The notes below the pieces were generated by a model. That model worked only from the letters and a program-made list of their open reading frames with translations. It ran no database searches and had not been told where the DNA came from. This document shows, in pieces, positions 31,577 to 43,170 of a DNA stretch of 64,000 bases. Origin of the DNA: Microglena sp. YARC (taxonomy: Eukaryota; Chlorophyta; Chlorophyceae; Chlamydomonadales; Chlamydomonadaceae); contig CM039463.1 in NCBI GenBank assembly GCA_022414725.1, positions 80,487,420 to 80,551,419 on the forward strand, written 5' to 3'. How positions within the stretch are numbered: position 1 is the first letter of the stretch; every line of letters begins with the position of its first letter. The translations under genes were made by a program, and so were the position numbers.

Positions 31577-31748
31577 CATGGCAGCTTCCAGCCAGCTCCA
31601 CAAGCTAGCCAATTGGCCAACCCCCAAGATTTCAGCTGTATTTGAATGCCCTTCATGTCACTATGTCACTCAGCTTTCGGGCGCACTACCTAGCTTCCAG
31701 GTTTGGCACAAGGACAGTGAAGGTGGGCTGCCTAGAAGCTGCTATGTA
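31577..31748. mobile_element. MITE-like element shared with 54655-54803
   Basis: Starts GGCAGCTTCCAGCCAGCTCC and ends GGGCTGCCTAGAAGCTGC. The ends are inverted (GCAGCTTCTAG / CTAGAAGCTGC). The centre shares CCAGCTCCACAAGC..GCC and TTTCAGCTG with the second copy. Confidence 0.6.
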
Positions 31749-31817
31749 CTGCAGCCCAAAAAAATTAAGAGTGAATTTTGGTATGCTTCACTCATGTAGC
31801 CTCCTTTCACCATGCAG

Positions 31818-32410
31818 GATTCTGATGTTGAGGCTCTTGCTGGTCTGTCCGCATTCGCAAGGCTGGATTCGAGGCACTTCGAGCTACCAGACCGCATCAC
31901 CTTCCCAACCTGGAATATTTAGTCCTGTATATCATTGGTTGCTATCATATACCAGTCAGTCAAGCTGGACTGGCTCATAAGGTGGGCAGCACCAGCCTTC
32001 GTCAGCTTGAATTGATGGCCGACTGTCGTGATTGGGGTGAATTGGAGCTGGACATCTCTGCCGTGCGCAGTGATCTGCGTGGCGTTACCACTGCCTTATC
32101 CTCAGTCTCTGTTGCACTGCAAAAGTGCGGTGTGAGAGTGTTGGGCCTAAACACATGGTGGGGTGACACATTTCCGTTGGATCCACAAGTGCTTGCAGCG
32201 TTGGCCCCCTTGCTGAATCATTGAAGTCACTCGAGCTGCGCGGGAAGGTTCAGTCTGGACGATGATGTCGTCAGGGCAACAGCTCAACATCTGAAGATTG
32301 AAAGCTTGGCGGTTCCCAGGCGGGCGATGTATGAAGGATGGAAGCTCATCTGCGCGCAGCTAATATTAAACTGCTTGAGCAGATTGGAGGAGGAAGATAA
32401 TGATGAATGA
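31818..32410 (+). pseudogene. Terminal LRR exon of the F-box/LRR-like gene, with frame disruptions
   Basis: Acceptor CACCATGCAG ends at 31817. Frame 1 reads DSDVEALAGLSAFARLDSRH then ELPDRITF. At about 31902-31906 a one-base deficit in a C run shifts the frame, after which NLEYLVLYIIGC and STSLRQLELMAD follow. Near 32222 an in-frame TGA interrupts what reads in another frame as SLELRGK. By 32258 the frame is back (LDDDVVRATAQHLKIESLAV) and continues to TGA at 32408-32410 after an acidic tail. The leucine-rich character persists across all three breaks. Either the gene is decaying after the copia insertion or these are assembly indels in short homopolymers. Confidence 0.6.
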
Positions 32411-32835
32411 GGATCGAATAGGAACTGCAGAACAGAAGAAGAAGATGAGGAGGAGGAAGAGGTAGGAGGAGGAGGAGGAACTGCAGGAGGAAAACTTTAT
32501 AGTGATGATGATGCAGGAGAATGATGGACTGCGCCGGACTCAGTCTATACGAGGACACATCATAGCCACTCTCAGCGTATGCTTATTCGATTTGGATTTG
32601 GGTCTCATAGTTCGTAGTTCGTACCTCAACTTTTTCAGGCCAAATTCCCGAGGAATCTCAGAATTCTCGATTCTCGGGTCAAAAACGACAGAATTCTCGG
32701 CTAGGTTCTCTAGTTCGAGTAAGAACTACGAACTGCGGACGTGGTTTCGAACAAAATAGAACCAAAATTACTCATCTAAATCATCCGCTGAATGGCTATC
32801 TACTATTTTAACACACACTACACACACATACACAC

Positions 32836-33044
32836 CAGGGTACTACTTTTTGCCAATAACTGGTCAGCTCACGCTTAAAAGCGCACAAACGTCAAATTGG
32901 TCAGCGCTTTTAGTGCAAAAAGCGGCTAAAAAACTGCGGCGCTGCGCCCACATGGGGGTTGAAAAAGCTGCGCGAAACGCGCAGAGGGGCTCAAAAAGGC
33001 AGCGCGGCACCGCGCTGCCGCGCGCAGCGCTTAGTGATACCCTG
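32836..33044 (-). mobile_element. GC-rich hAT-like MITE, copy 3 (reverse)
   Basis: A 209-bp element with ends CAGGGTACTAC...GATACCCTG. The interior is the reverse complement of 10235-10425 (AAGCGCACAAACGTCAAATT, GGCTCAAAAAGGCAGCGCGG). Flanks are AC-rich, so the 8-bp duplication cannot be judged. Confidence 0.8.
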
Positions 33045-33605
33045 AACACACACAGCACACACAAAACACCGCAGGCACATAGGACTAATCACAAACAAGT
33101 ACAAGCACACAGACAGCACGAAAGACGAAAGTCAACGCCTGCACACACCAGACATGCACGCCACACATTCAGCCACAGCCCCCCCACACACAATAACAAC
33201 AATAAAACGCTCACACAACACCCTACGCAAGGATATATAACCTCCCACAAAAAGCACCTTATATGCACAACTACAAGACTAAAAAGCGCGGCACAATATA
33301 ACCCATCAAACAAAGCACGCTCAAACAACCCACACAAGGATTACGCACTCCTCCCCGGCAAACAGCACGCAAAAGTAAGAGCGCGCGCACAGTACTCACC
33401 AGAAACAATGACACACTCACCAAGGACACACACACAACCGCGAGCGCTCAAGCACACACACAACCCACAAACAAGCAATACACCGCACAAGGAAACACAC
33501 ACTCACTACGCACACACTAACTTGCCACACACCTCATCAGCCCGCTCTAAGTGCATCCGACGTAATACAAAAATGGAAACATTGCACATTAGGTTAAACA
33601 TTGAA
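33045..33605. repeat. AC-rich, G-poor low-complexity tract
   Basis: Over 500 bp of CACA/AAC-rich sequence without an exact repeat unit. Strongly strand-asymmetric, with few T and G. The open frame on the + strand is compositional. No gene supported. Confidence 0.75.
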
Positions 33606-33639
33606 AACAAAGGGATAAATTAGAGCCCATAAAAAGGCT

Positions 33640-34030
33640 TCAGTACTATTACTGTGGTAACTGTGTTATCTGAATTCAGATACTCAGTTAGGCACTCGAT
33701 ATGTCTAGTTAGTCAAAGCTTGACAATAATGCATTTCTCTCGTATTGTGATGAGAACAAAGATACCCAGAGATTTCCTACATATATCCACAGCCAAGCTT
33801 CTCGCTATGGTCTTACGATGGGGCAACTTAGCTTACTTGCATCAGACCCCCAGCACCCGCGCCTCGTGCTACCCGCGACCTTCTGCCGAAGGATTGCGAG
33901 ACCCCCCGTTTGCCTCCCGAGTCATGGCATTATTGTCAGCTGTAGCTACTAGAACACACATGCTCTATATCTCATCTGAATCAGACCCCAGTTAGGAACT
34001 CGTGTTCTAGTAGCCACAGCGACCTAATAC
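33640..34030. mobile_element. Diverged copy of the 17317 fold-back element (opposite orientation)
   Basis: CTGAATTCAGATACTCAGTT, AGGCACTCGATATGTCTAG and GGAACTCGTGTTCTAGTAGC correspond to the worn palindromic ends. The centre (CCACAGCCAAGCTTCTCGCT, TCTTACGATGGGGCAACT, CGAGTCATGGCATTATTG) matches the reverse complement of 17408-17583. Confidence 0.6.
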
Positions 34031-35459
34031 TATAAGGAAGTAGACATATGGGTTCTCTATGCTGTTCGCTTCCCAAGTAGTCGAGCTCAGACGCATTAGG
34101 TCTGTAAAGCCAAACCCCACATTAACCATTCACCATCGAACAGAGGGAAGGCTCCTCAAAACTCACACCCCGTGCCACAAGGCCTAAAATCCATTTTCAA
34201 TTTGAGTGGGGTAATGAGGGGGAGGGCGAAAACGCCTTGTAGGGGCCTCCGGTGTTAAGGACCCTCCGTTACGCCCCAAGCTGGGGAAAAGTCCAACCAT
34301 GGCCAACATAGTAAAGTGTCACCTCCTTTCCAGGCGGAAGCGCAACTCCTTCATGCGACTTAACATTTGGCGAGAATGCTGGTCAGAGTCGTATAAATTC
34401 TCTGTGCAGACTTAGAAGATGAGTTTGGTTGACCCCAGATAGATAAACCCGCTAATTTGAAAGCTCGTTCTATCACTCCCTCTGTTTCTTTGCACCGTAG
34501 GCGCCCTGAAGATGCGCAAAATAGGTTTGGCGGAAAAAGGAAAAACAAGCATTCAGCTATGTTTTTGAACTGGGCGCGCCTCCATAAATTGGCCTCAAAG
34601 TTACATCTTTGTTGGCGGTTATAGCTTGTTTCTTTCACGCTCTGTTTATATTGGTGGAGTTCCTCTGGCACATAGATTTTATTAGTGCAGAACAGCGGAC
34701 TGCAATACTCGTCGCAGAGATTCACTACTTGATACAGTATGAAAAAGATATTGACACACTTAGTGAGATACTTAAAGAAAGGGGTGGGCCTTTTCCTTCC
34801 TGTGGGGGAGTAATATTCAGGGTATTTAGCCAGTACAGACAGTACTGCTACTGTAGATGCACAATAGCGGAAGCATGCTGGCAACCCTGTCACTATCAGA
34901 CTAGCAGTACAGAGCCCGCGCGGGACTGAGGCATAACACGAGACAGTTGGAGTGCACTTTGGCCACTCCGTTGGTACGACATATAAGTCGTACTATAAAT
35001 AACATAGCCTGACTATATAGAGGCGTTGAGATCAGCACTGTCTGTATTTGGGCTACCGTCATTGCGAGCTTCTAAGGCAAGCTCCCTTTCCCTGTCCTTA
35101 GCCAAACCTGAAGCTAGCTAGTGCGTCAACATGTAAAGCTCTGACGTATACAGAACTCAATCCCACTATTACGAGCTATACATCACTATACTCTCTAACC
35201 CGTAAAATCGCGTAATTTGAGCTTATGTGGTAATCTTTTGCGGGGTGTGGATGAGTAGCAAAAATGGATGTGAGTTAGTGTGTGGGGAGAGGACGAGCCC
35301 CTAATAGTAAATACAATCGAAGACCAAGAGCAACATAAATACTAGAAAGAGTAAATCGCGGATCCCAAGAAACACACAAGCGGTAAAACAGCAATTTATG
35401 ACAACACCCCGGTGATCCTGCATACATTGCATCACAGTATTAAGGGCCCGCGAGTTCCC
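34031..35459. other. No gene recognised
   Basis: Contains the dispersed repeat of 10640-10800 at 34510-34630 and otherwise unassigned sequence. A 177-codon minus-strand frame (34893-34360) runs through the repeat and has no recognisable domain. Confidence 0.4.
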
Positions 35460-36459
35460 NNNNNNNNNNNNNNNNNNNNNNNNNNNNNNNNNNNNNNNNN
35501 NNNNNNNNNNNNNNNNNNNNNNNNNNNNNNNNNNNNNNNNNNNNNNNNNNNNNNNNNNNNNNNNNNNNNNNNNNNNNNNNNNNNNNNNNNNNNNNNNNNN
35601 NNNNNNNNNNNNNNNNNNNNNNNNNNNNNNNNNNNNNNNNNNNNNNNNNNNNNNNNNNNNNNNNNNNNNNNNNNNNNNNNNNNNNNNNNNNNNNNNNNNN
35701 NNNNNNNNNNNNNNNNNNNNNNNNNNNNNNNNNNNNNNNNNNNNNNNNNNNNNNNNNNNNNNNNNNNNNNNNNNNNNNNNNNNNNNNNNNNNNNNNNNNN
35801 NNNNNNNNNNNNNNNNNNNNNNNNNNNNNNNNNNNNNNNNNNNNNNNNNNNNNNNNNNNNNNNNNNNNNNNNNNNNNNNNNNNNNNNNNNNNNNNNNNNN
35901 NNNNNNNNNNNNNNNNNNNNNNNNNNNNNNNNNNNNNNNNNNNNNNNNNNNNNNNNNNNNNNNNNNNNNNNNNNNNNNNNNNNNNNNNNNNNNNNNNNNN
36001 NNNNNNNNNNNNNNNNNNNNNNNNNNNNNNNNNNNNNNNNNNNNNNNNNNNNNNNNNNNNNNNNNNNNNNNNNNNNNNNNNNNNNNNNNNNNNNNNNNNN
36101 NNNNNNNNNNNNNNNNNNNNNNNNNNNNNNNNNNNNNNNNNNNNNNNNNNNNNNNNNNNNNNNNNNNNNNNNNNNNNNNNNNNNNNNNNNNNNNNNNNNN
36201 NNNNNNNNNNNNNNNNNNNNNNNNNNNNNNNNNNNNNNNNNNNNNNNNNNNNNNNNNNNNNNNNNNNNNNNNNNNNNNNNNNNNNNNNNNNNNNNNNNNN
36301 NNNNNNNNNNNNNNNNNNNNNNNNNNNNNNNNNNNNNNNNNNNNNNNNNNNNNNNNNNNNNNNNNNNNNNNNNNNNNNNNNNNNNNNNNNNNNNNNNNNN
36401 NNNNNNNNNNNNNNNNNNNNNNNNNNNNNNNNNNNNNNNNNNNNNNNNNNNNNNNNNNN
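35460..36459. other. Assembly gap of exactly 1000 N
   Basis: A run of N of round length, indicating a scaffold join of unknown true size. The open frames spanning it are meaningless. Confidence 0.99.
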
Positions 36460-37870
36460 TCAATACGCTATGCCTGCGTGACTCCCATGCACCACATAAC
36501 AGCAGCAAACAGACTGCTACATTGGTTCGCACTTATTTCAATAGTACAATGCAGTCAGTTAGATTTCCACGTACACAGAACTATCTAATCCCAGGTCACC
36601 ACACATGCATCAAGAATTCCCAGCCACACCACACTTCCGCATGCATGTGTGACACCTCTCCTCTCACCATACACACACAAACACTGCACCATTTTGGTCG
36701 CCACCATTTGCAGTGCATACCTCAGTATCGATTTGGCTGCACAACTATCAATCCCAGTCACACACATGCATCAATCCCAGCCACACAATGCATTGCATGG
36801 CGTGCACCCTTCCTGCCATCCCTATACACATCAGCAAAAACACTGCACCCACTGGAATCGACACCATTCTGCTAGTGTGTACCTCAGTAAGTCCACGTGC
36901 ACAACTATCAATCCCAGTCACACACATGAGCGAATCCCAGCCCAAACAAACACACATGCATGCACCAATTTTACCTTCGCATTAGGTCCGCACCATCGCA
37001 GTGTGTATCTCAGCAAACCACACGGGTGCCACAACGTATCAATCCCAGTCAACCAACATGACATCAAGAATTCCGCAGTCCAATACAAAACACCAGTGCA
37101 ATGCACCAAACCTTACGCCATTGGGTGGGAGCGCACCATTTGCAGTGGGTTGTATTCTCGGCAAGACACATGTGCAGGGGGTGTACACAGACTATCAATC
37201 CCATCAAACACCCATGCATCCATTATCCAGCCAAACAAAACACACATTGCATGCACCAAAACCTTTTCCGCATTTGGTCTAGCAACGCGATCGCACGTGC
37301 GTATCTCCAAGACCATGTGCACAACTATCAATCCCTAGTCAACACACATGCATCAATCCCAAGTCAACAAACCCACACATGCAATGACACACACAAACCC
37401 TTCGCATTGTCGCGACCATCGCAGTGTGCTTATCTCAGCAAGGACCACTGTGCACTAACTATCAATCCCGTTATTGTCACACAATGCGCTTAATTCCCTA
37501 CCGCCAAACGAACACACATTGCATGCACCAACCTTCGCAATTGCTCGCACTCATTCGCAGTGAGTATCTCAGGCCAAGGACCACGTGCAAATAAAAAATC
37601 CCCAATGCCCAGTTCCCCCCCACACACACGATCCAATCCCAAGCCAAAACCAACACAACATGGCAAAAAATGCCCACCAAACCTTTTGCCAATTGGTCAG
37701 CACCCATTTTGCAAAGTGGCCGTATCTCAAAAAAGGTAGTCCCAAAAATGTGCAAACAACTATTCCAAATCCCAAGGCCAACACACAACAATGCCTTTGC
37801 CAACTCCTCTCCACCGGTAACAACACACATGGCAATGCACGCCTCCCCTCCACCGTTAAAAAAACACAAC
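36460..37870. repeat. ~150-bp satellite with falling sequence quality
   Basis: Degenerate units with ACTATCAATCCCAGTCACAC, ACATGCATCAATCCCAGC, ATGCACCAA and CATTTGCAGTG..T.TCTCAG. From about 37250 onward units acquire extra bases in homopolymers (TTTTGCCAATTGGTCAGCAC, CAAAGTGGCCGTATCTCAAA). No gene supported. Confidence 0.8.
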
Positions 37871-38084
37871 ACATACGAAGGGGGAATTTGTTTTTCACTA
37901 CATATCAGCGAGGCGCTAGTTTTGACCCCGTTTTAGCGGAAATTGTTTGTTTATAAAAAACGAAGGAAAAACAGTTTTTATTTTTTGCCCTAAAATGGGC
38001 CCTAAAAAGCTACAAAAGGCTATAAAAGGACCCAAACTTAAAACGCTGTTCCTGGAGGAGCGCCTAAATCCATACATCTAACAC

Positions 38085-38205
38085 GGCAGTCTGGGCTAGG
38101 CTAAAGTTACGCAATTTATATACAATATCAATATGATGCAATTTTGTATGATACTCATGTGCTATCATACTCGCCTTTGGTCAAAATCGATATGATATGC
38201 GGTCC
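38085..38205. mobile_element. AT-rich palindromic MITE, fragment
   Basis: CGGCAGTCTGGGCTAGGCTA, ATTTATATACAATATCAATA, TCGCCTTTGGTCAAAATCGA and ATATGCGGTCCC match the family core at 50700-50840. Outer palindromes are missing. Just downstream, CCA(T/C)..CATAGCCATGTAATATACAGG-type sequence is duplicated (38240-38300 and 38360-38430). Confidence 0.6.
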
Positions 38206-38439
38206 CTACTTATAAGGCCATAGATTCTTGTATATCCAGGTGCATAGCCATGTAATATACAGGGCTTTATATATATTGTTGTTGTGTTTAAAGTTTATCT
38301 TATTATTTACATGCTACATCACTCACCTAGATTGCGTTATAAGCCATGGAATGTATACCCAGTACATAGCCATGGAATATACAGGCTGTACATAATATTG
38401 TTTGTTGTTTGTAGTTTTATCTTATTATTTGCATGCTAC

Positions 38440-38770
38440 ATATCTCAAGCAACGTTTTTGGTGATCGAGTGTCGTGAAGGTTGACTCTCCCCCACCCTGG
38501 CCTGCCTCTTACTGTTTGCTCACCCAACGTTTTTGGTGATCAGGTGTCGTGAAGGTTGACCCTCCCCCACCCTGGCCTGTCTCTAATTGTATGCTCACCC
38601 AACGATTTTGGTGATCAGGTGCCGTGAAGGTTGACCCTCCCCCACCCTTGCCTGCCTCTAACTGTATGCTGAGGCTGTCGTTCTCGCTCTCCAGCTCTTG
38701 AATCTTTTGGCTTTCAGCTCTAGCTACCTCTACAATCCTGCTCCCACCACCGGGTTATCCCAGAGACCCT
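38440..38770 (-). CDS. Minus-strand coiled-coil coding fragment with 75-bp repeats
   Basis: Read on the minus strand from about 38752, an open frame gives RIVEVARAESQKIQELESEN then DSLSIQLEAGKGGGGSTF, followed by further copies of a unit close to TFTAPDHQNRWVSIQLETGQ encoded by a ~75-bp tandem repeat. The third copy contains an in-frame stop (about 38510). The heptad-like 'AESQKIQELESENDSLSIQL' stretch looks like a genuine coiled coil. It may be a second exon of the minus-strand coiled-coil frame at 39195-39590. No family recognised. Confidence 0.35.
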
Positions 38771-38828
38771 GTGTGTACATGAGGAAAAACGTAAGTGTCC
38801 GATTGGTGAATAAATTGGGTCATATGCG

Positions 38829-39085
38829 TCATACACCCACACTCTGTAGAGTGGGCGGGGAGATGAATGGGAGATAGAGAATACATGGGAGCATTGAGGG
38901 GGGAGAAAGGGAGGGTGGAAGATGGAGATGGGAGAAGAGAAGGGGGGAGGGGGGAGAGAAGGAGGAGGGAGAAAAGGAGGGGGGGACGGGGGAGGGGGGT
39001 GTTGTGGAGGGAGGGGGGGGGGGGGTATGTTTGTGCAGTGGGGGTGGGGCGTTGTGGGGTGGAGGGCGTTCAGCCATGCGAAAAA
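38829..39085. repeat. Purine-rich GGA/GGGGAGA tract
   Basis: Strongly polypurine + strand (GGAGGGAGAAAAGGAGGG and similar, with G runs near 39012). Possible triplex or quadruplex former; no gene. Confidence 0.85.
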
Positions 39086-39109
39086 TATTCTGACATATGC
39101 TGGGACTGA

Positions 39110-39590
39110 TCACAAACCTGTTGGAGTGGAGACATATGTAGTGGCAGCGGATCCTTGAGTTGCCAGCAGCAGCCCCCCATGACGTTCATGGAGGTCAGCC
39201 AGCTCTTTGGTTTGTTCTCTCAGCCAACTCCCTCTTAACCGATTCCAACTGCTCATGCACCAAACCCAGGGTCGAATCCATTGTGCTGTGCTGATTCCCC
39301 AGCCCATGCAGCTGCCCCTCGGCTGCTCGCCATGCTGCTTCTGCTCGGGATGTCTTCTGCTCCAATAGCGCAGCGCGAGTCGCTTCTCTCTCAAGCTCAT
39401 TTCGCATGATAGCGTTTTCGTGCTGCGCAGAGCCTAGCTCTCGTCTGCAGGAGTTAAGCTCCCTTGTGCATTGGTTCAGCTGAGCGGATAATTCTGAAGC
39501 TTCTTGCCCCTTGGCGGATAGACGAGACTGTAGGTCTTCAATCCTCCTTACCATCTCTTTGAAGAGCGTATCTGTCGCGCGCTGGTCCAT
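39110..39590 (-). CDS. Minus-strand coiled-coil protein (exon or gag-like fragment)
   Basis: ATG at 39590 in an ATCGAAGAAATGG context opens 131 codons: LFKEMVRRIEDLQSRLSAKG, then ELNSCRRELGSAQHENAIM, NELEREATRAALLEQKTSRA, LVHEQLESVKRELAERT. Nearly all of it is predicted coiled coil by heptad inspection. Near 39225 the frame breaks. In the neighbouring frame the helix continues (REQTKELADLHERHGG), to a stop at about 39110 that is preceded by a possible donor (CAACAG|GTTTGT). This could be a host gene exon with a one-base error or the N-terminal part of a retroelement gag. No nucleic-acid-binding or enzymatic motif is present. Confidence 0.4.
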
Positions 39591-39599
39591 TTCTTCGAT

Positions 39600-41680
39600 G
39601 TTGCAGAATCCTCACCTACTGGCGTTTTCACTGCTTTCCTTCCTGCTTTCTGAACGTCTCTAACGCACCTTTGTCGCTGACTTGCTCTTTCTTACATGCG
39701 TTGACGATCGCGACATTTCACCATCCGCTGTCCTGGGTGTAAAGGCGGGCTGTCACAAATTGGAGTCGTGGGCTGGTGCAGAAAGCTTGCCCAACACTAG
39801 AGACGAATAAAGGCTCTTACAAAGTCATCGTCTCTGACATAAAAGGGTAGAGGAAGCAACCACGCTGAAGAGGAAGTTCTCAAGGAGAAGAAAAACTGTA
39901 GGGGTGTGTTGCGATAAGCGATGGTATATGTTTGGCGGAGCCCCCCCCCCCCCTGCCCCCCCCCCTTCTTGCCAATGTCACCCCATGGGCGCCCCCCGGC
40001 GCCCCCTGTGCCTTCCGTTGACCGACGTGCGCGTGCGCGTGTGACCGGGCGCGGGCGACCGACCGAAGAGCGACCGAGACGAAGCCTGACACGACAGCCA
40101 ACTGTCTCGTAACTAGAGCCACCTGTCGCCTGTCGTTCCTGCCAGCCAACATTCTCCGCCCATTTTCCGCGTGGCTGGCGACGCCGCCTAGTACTTGGCA
40201 GTCCGCTCAAGGGGAACGACGCCACGACGGAGCCGTGGATGATCACCAGTTGAAGCGAGAGCGCTTGCTATGGTTGCCCTTTCTGCGGCATGCGCATTTC
40301 ACCCCGTGGATATGTTTCCTTAACGAACAATCAGTTCAGCACATCTAGTTGGCGTGGTCTCGCAGGTGGGTCCCACGTGAACAACTGAATACGCTGACCA
40401 CTTGACCTGGACCTGTCTTCTGATCACTTAGCCTGTCTATCTGCACGTATTATGTATTTATTTATGTTACATTGTTGCAGTCCAGGGGGTAGCCAATTGG
40501 GCTCGAGAGACTTGCCCGTCCTCAATTGAGTTGATTCTAGACTACCCTTAGGGGCAATAAATAAGTCATATTCAGGTTTATGATGTGTCTATCTGCACGA
40601 ACTTGATTATAGTCTGTCTTTCACGGTTAACTCCGCCGATCACCCCTAATCCTTCGAGATTGGGGCTGGCAGAAGAGAGAGCCAGTCAATCTGGGGGGTG
40701 GGGTGGGGTAGGGGGGTGAGGGGGATCGCATATTGGTAGTGGATAAACTTTGGTAGGACTTGCGACTCGTGATGGCATGGTCCTGGCAGAAACTGAGACG
40801 CCTGCATCCTGAGCGGATGAAAGGGTGGGCCATACTACTCTTCGCAACGAAGTCCCGGCAGTTACCATATGTTTATTTTTCTAATATAAATAGGCCGGTT
40901 AGTTTGCATGCTAATTTCCGTTATTGGGTACCATACAGACTAGAGATACTTGGCATTGGAAGATGGTGAGCAGCCCCGAGTTGGCTGGAAACACAATTAT
41001 TAATCCAATCCACTAGTGATATCCATCCCCATCGGAGCTAAACTGCACTCCAGCAGGGCTAGAAGAGCCTGATACCAATGATTACATTTCCCCCTGGTGC
41101 CCTAATGGACTCCAAATGCGCCCAAGGCTTGAAGTAGTCAAAGGGAGTTAAGAAAATCACGAAACATTAAAAAGTTGTGCAGATCGAATCAGGCACGGAC
41201 ATCACAGCTCATTATGACATGTACTGTACACGCATGTGAATTAGCAGTCAAGCAGTACTATGCCATATCCTTTGGTGAAGTTGTTGATACGGAATGTGAA
41301 TGATGCTTCCTAAGTGGTGGTGGTCTGCATTGATGCCCCCTGAATGGTGGTGGTTAGAATTAAGATGTTCAAGTATGAATGAAGTGGCACTACAACAATC
41401 AGGAGGGACATAACAGCATATGGCAGTGCACATAACAACTTAAAATGTATTTTACTGCCTAGATCAGCGAGCAGCAAAATTGCTGGCTGAAGCTATGTAA
41501 CCAGGTTCAATTACATAACAGCTTTAGGCAATGGGGTCCCAAGCCGATCCATGTGTACCACCACCACCAACTCAAACTACCTTATTGTATACATTGGGTA
41601 TGGCAGTGTATACAACGACTTCAGGGAATGAGGTACTGGCTGGTGTGGAAGAGACTATAGCTAGTTCAAGTTCAAGTATG
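39600..41680. other. No gene recognised; scattered repeats
   Basis: 39925-40125 is a GC/poly-C segment related to 21480-21590. 40455-40535 (GTTACATTGTTGCAGTCCAG, GGGTAGCCAATTGGGCTCGA) is a diverged R1. 40965-41010 matches 10840-10880. 41485-41515 (CTGGCTGAAGCTATGTAACC) is inverted at 54975-55005. The 149-codon minus frame 40246-39797 is arginine/glycine-rich with no recognised domain. Confidence 0.4.
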
Positions 41681-41684
41681 TAAG

Positions 41685-43170
41685 AGAGTAGAGCTCAGTT
41701 CGTTTTTGCTGTCTTCAGATAGTCTCCCGACTAAGGGAGATTGTGCAGACAAAGCATTGTATTGTGACATAACTGCGCTAGTTATGATGTTCTGCATTAT
41801 GCAAGGCAAGTAGAATAGAGCTCAGTTTAGGTTTGCTGTTTTCAGATAGTCTCCCCACAAAGGGAGATTGCGCAGACAAAGCATTGTATTGTAACATCAC
41901 AGCGCATGCTATGCATTGTACCATATAATGCATATATTGCAGTGAACACAACAAGGAATGAAGGACTAGTGTGCAAGAGAGTATACCTAGTTCAAGTTCG
42001 CAACCAAGTTCAAGTATGTAAAGAGTAGAGCTCAGTTCGTTTTTGCTGTCTTCAGATAGTCTCCCGACGAAGGGAGATTGTACAGACAAAGCATTGTATT
42101 TTAACATCACAGCGCATCTCATGCATTAGGCGGGAGTTGGCGAGGAGGTGCCATGTACCCAAGATCAAGGTCAAGTTATGCTTTATGCCAGGTAAACAGA
42201 ATAGAGCTCAGTTTGTTTTGGCTGTCTTCAGATAGTCTCCCGACAAAGGGAGATTGTGCAGACAAAGCATTGTATTGTAACATCACAGCGCATGTTATGA
42301 TGATGTGCATTACGCAAGGCAAGCAAATTAGAGCTCAGTTAAGTTTGCTGTCTTCAGATAGTCTCCCGACGAAGGGAGATTGTGCAGACAAAGCATTGTA
42401 TTGTAACATCACAGCGCATGCTATGCATTCGGCCGGAGATTGCGAGCAGCCTGAACGGCTGGAGCCATGTAACCCAGATCAAGGTCAAGTTATGCATTAT
42501 GCCAGGTAAACAAAATAGAGCTCAGTTTATGTTTGCTGTCTCCATGTAGTCTCCCGACGAAGGGAGATTGTGCAGACAAAGCATTGTATTGTAACATCAC
42601 AGCACATGTTATGCATTAGGCTGGAGACCATAAGCAGCCTTGTAACCAAGATCAAGGTCAAGTTATGCATTATGCCAGGTGAACAGAATATAGCTCAGTT
42701 TATTTTTGCTGTCTTCAGATAGTCTCCCGACGAAGGGAGATTGTGCAGACAAAGCATTGTATTGTAACATCACTGCCTTGCTGATGTTTGGCAACTGATC
42801 ACTTCAGCAAACGAAAAAAGGATGACAATGCTAGAGTGCTCTGTTATCTGGGGAGCCATGCAGGCTGACAAACTGAAGTGCAAGCTAGGTACGACATGCC
42901 AAATGGAACGCACGATTTGACGATCATGCGCTTAGGTTTATACGATTGTCTTCAGATAGGCTCCGGGTGAAGTGAGATTGAGCAGACAAAGCAATGTATT
43001 GTGATCATCACTTGGTGATAAATGCCCTATGCTTCAGCTTCAAGAATAAGGCGTGTAGATGCAGGCTAAGGATAGCTCAGTTGGTATTTGCTGTCTTCAT
43101 GTAGCCTCCCGACGAAGGGAGGTTGTGCAGACAAAGCATTGTGTTGTTAACATCATGGCTTGAGTGATTA
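41685..43170 (+). repeat. Satellite with a conserved hairpin core, ~9 copies
   Basis: Cores near 41715, 41845, 42050, 42230, 42355, 42545, 42715, 42950 and 43100 share TCTTCAGATAGTCTCCCGAC, GAAGGGAGATTGTGCAGACA and AAGCATTGTATTGTAACATC. The core is far better conserved than the 30-110 bp spacers between copies. CTCCC...GGGAG forms a small stem. It ends about 1 kb upstream of the NF-YB start codon. Confidence 0.85.

Noticed and set aside
34360..34893. 177-codon minus-strand open frame
   Set aside because: Runs through a dispersed repeat shared with 10640-10800; no recognisable domain.
35412..36875. Long open frames spanning the gap
   Set aside because: Mostly N; not interpretable.
39797..40246. 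149-codon arginine/glycine-rich minus frame
   Set aside because: GC-rich, poly-G/C-containing dispersed repeat; no domain or start context.
41685..43170. Regular core repeats separated by variable spacers, CRISPR-like
   Set aside because: Eukaryotic context, spacers of 30-110 bp sharing similarity with each other, long imperfect cores and no cas genes.
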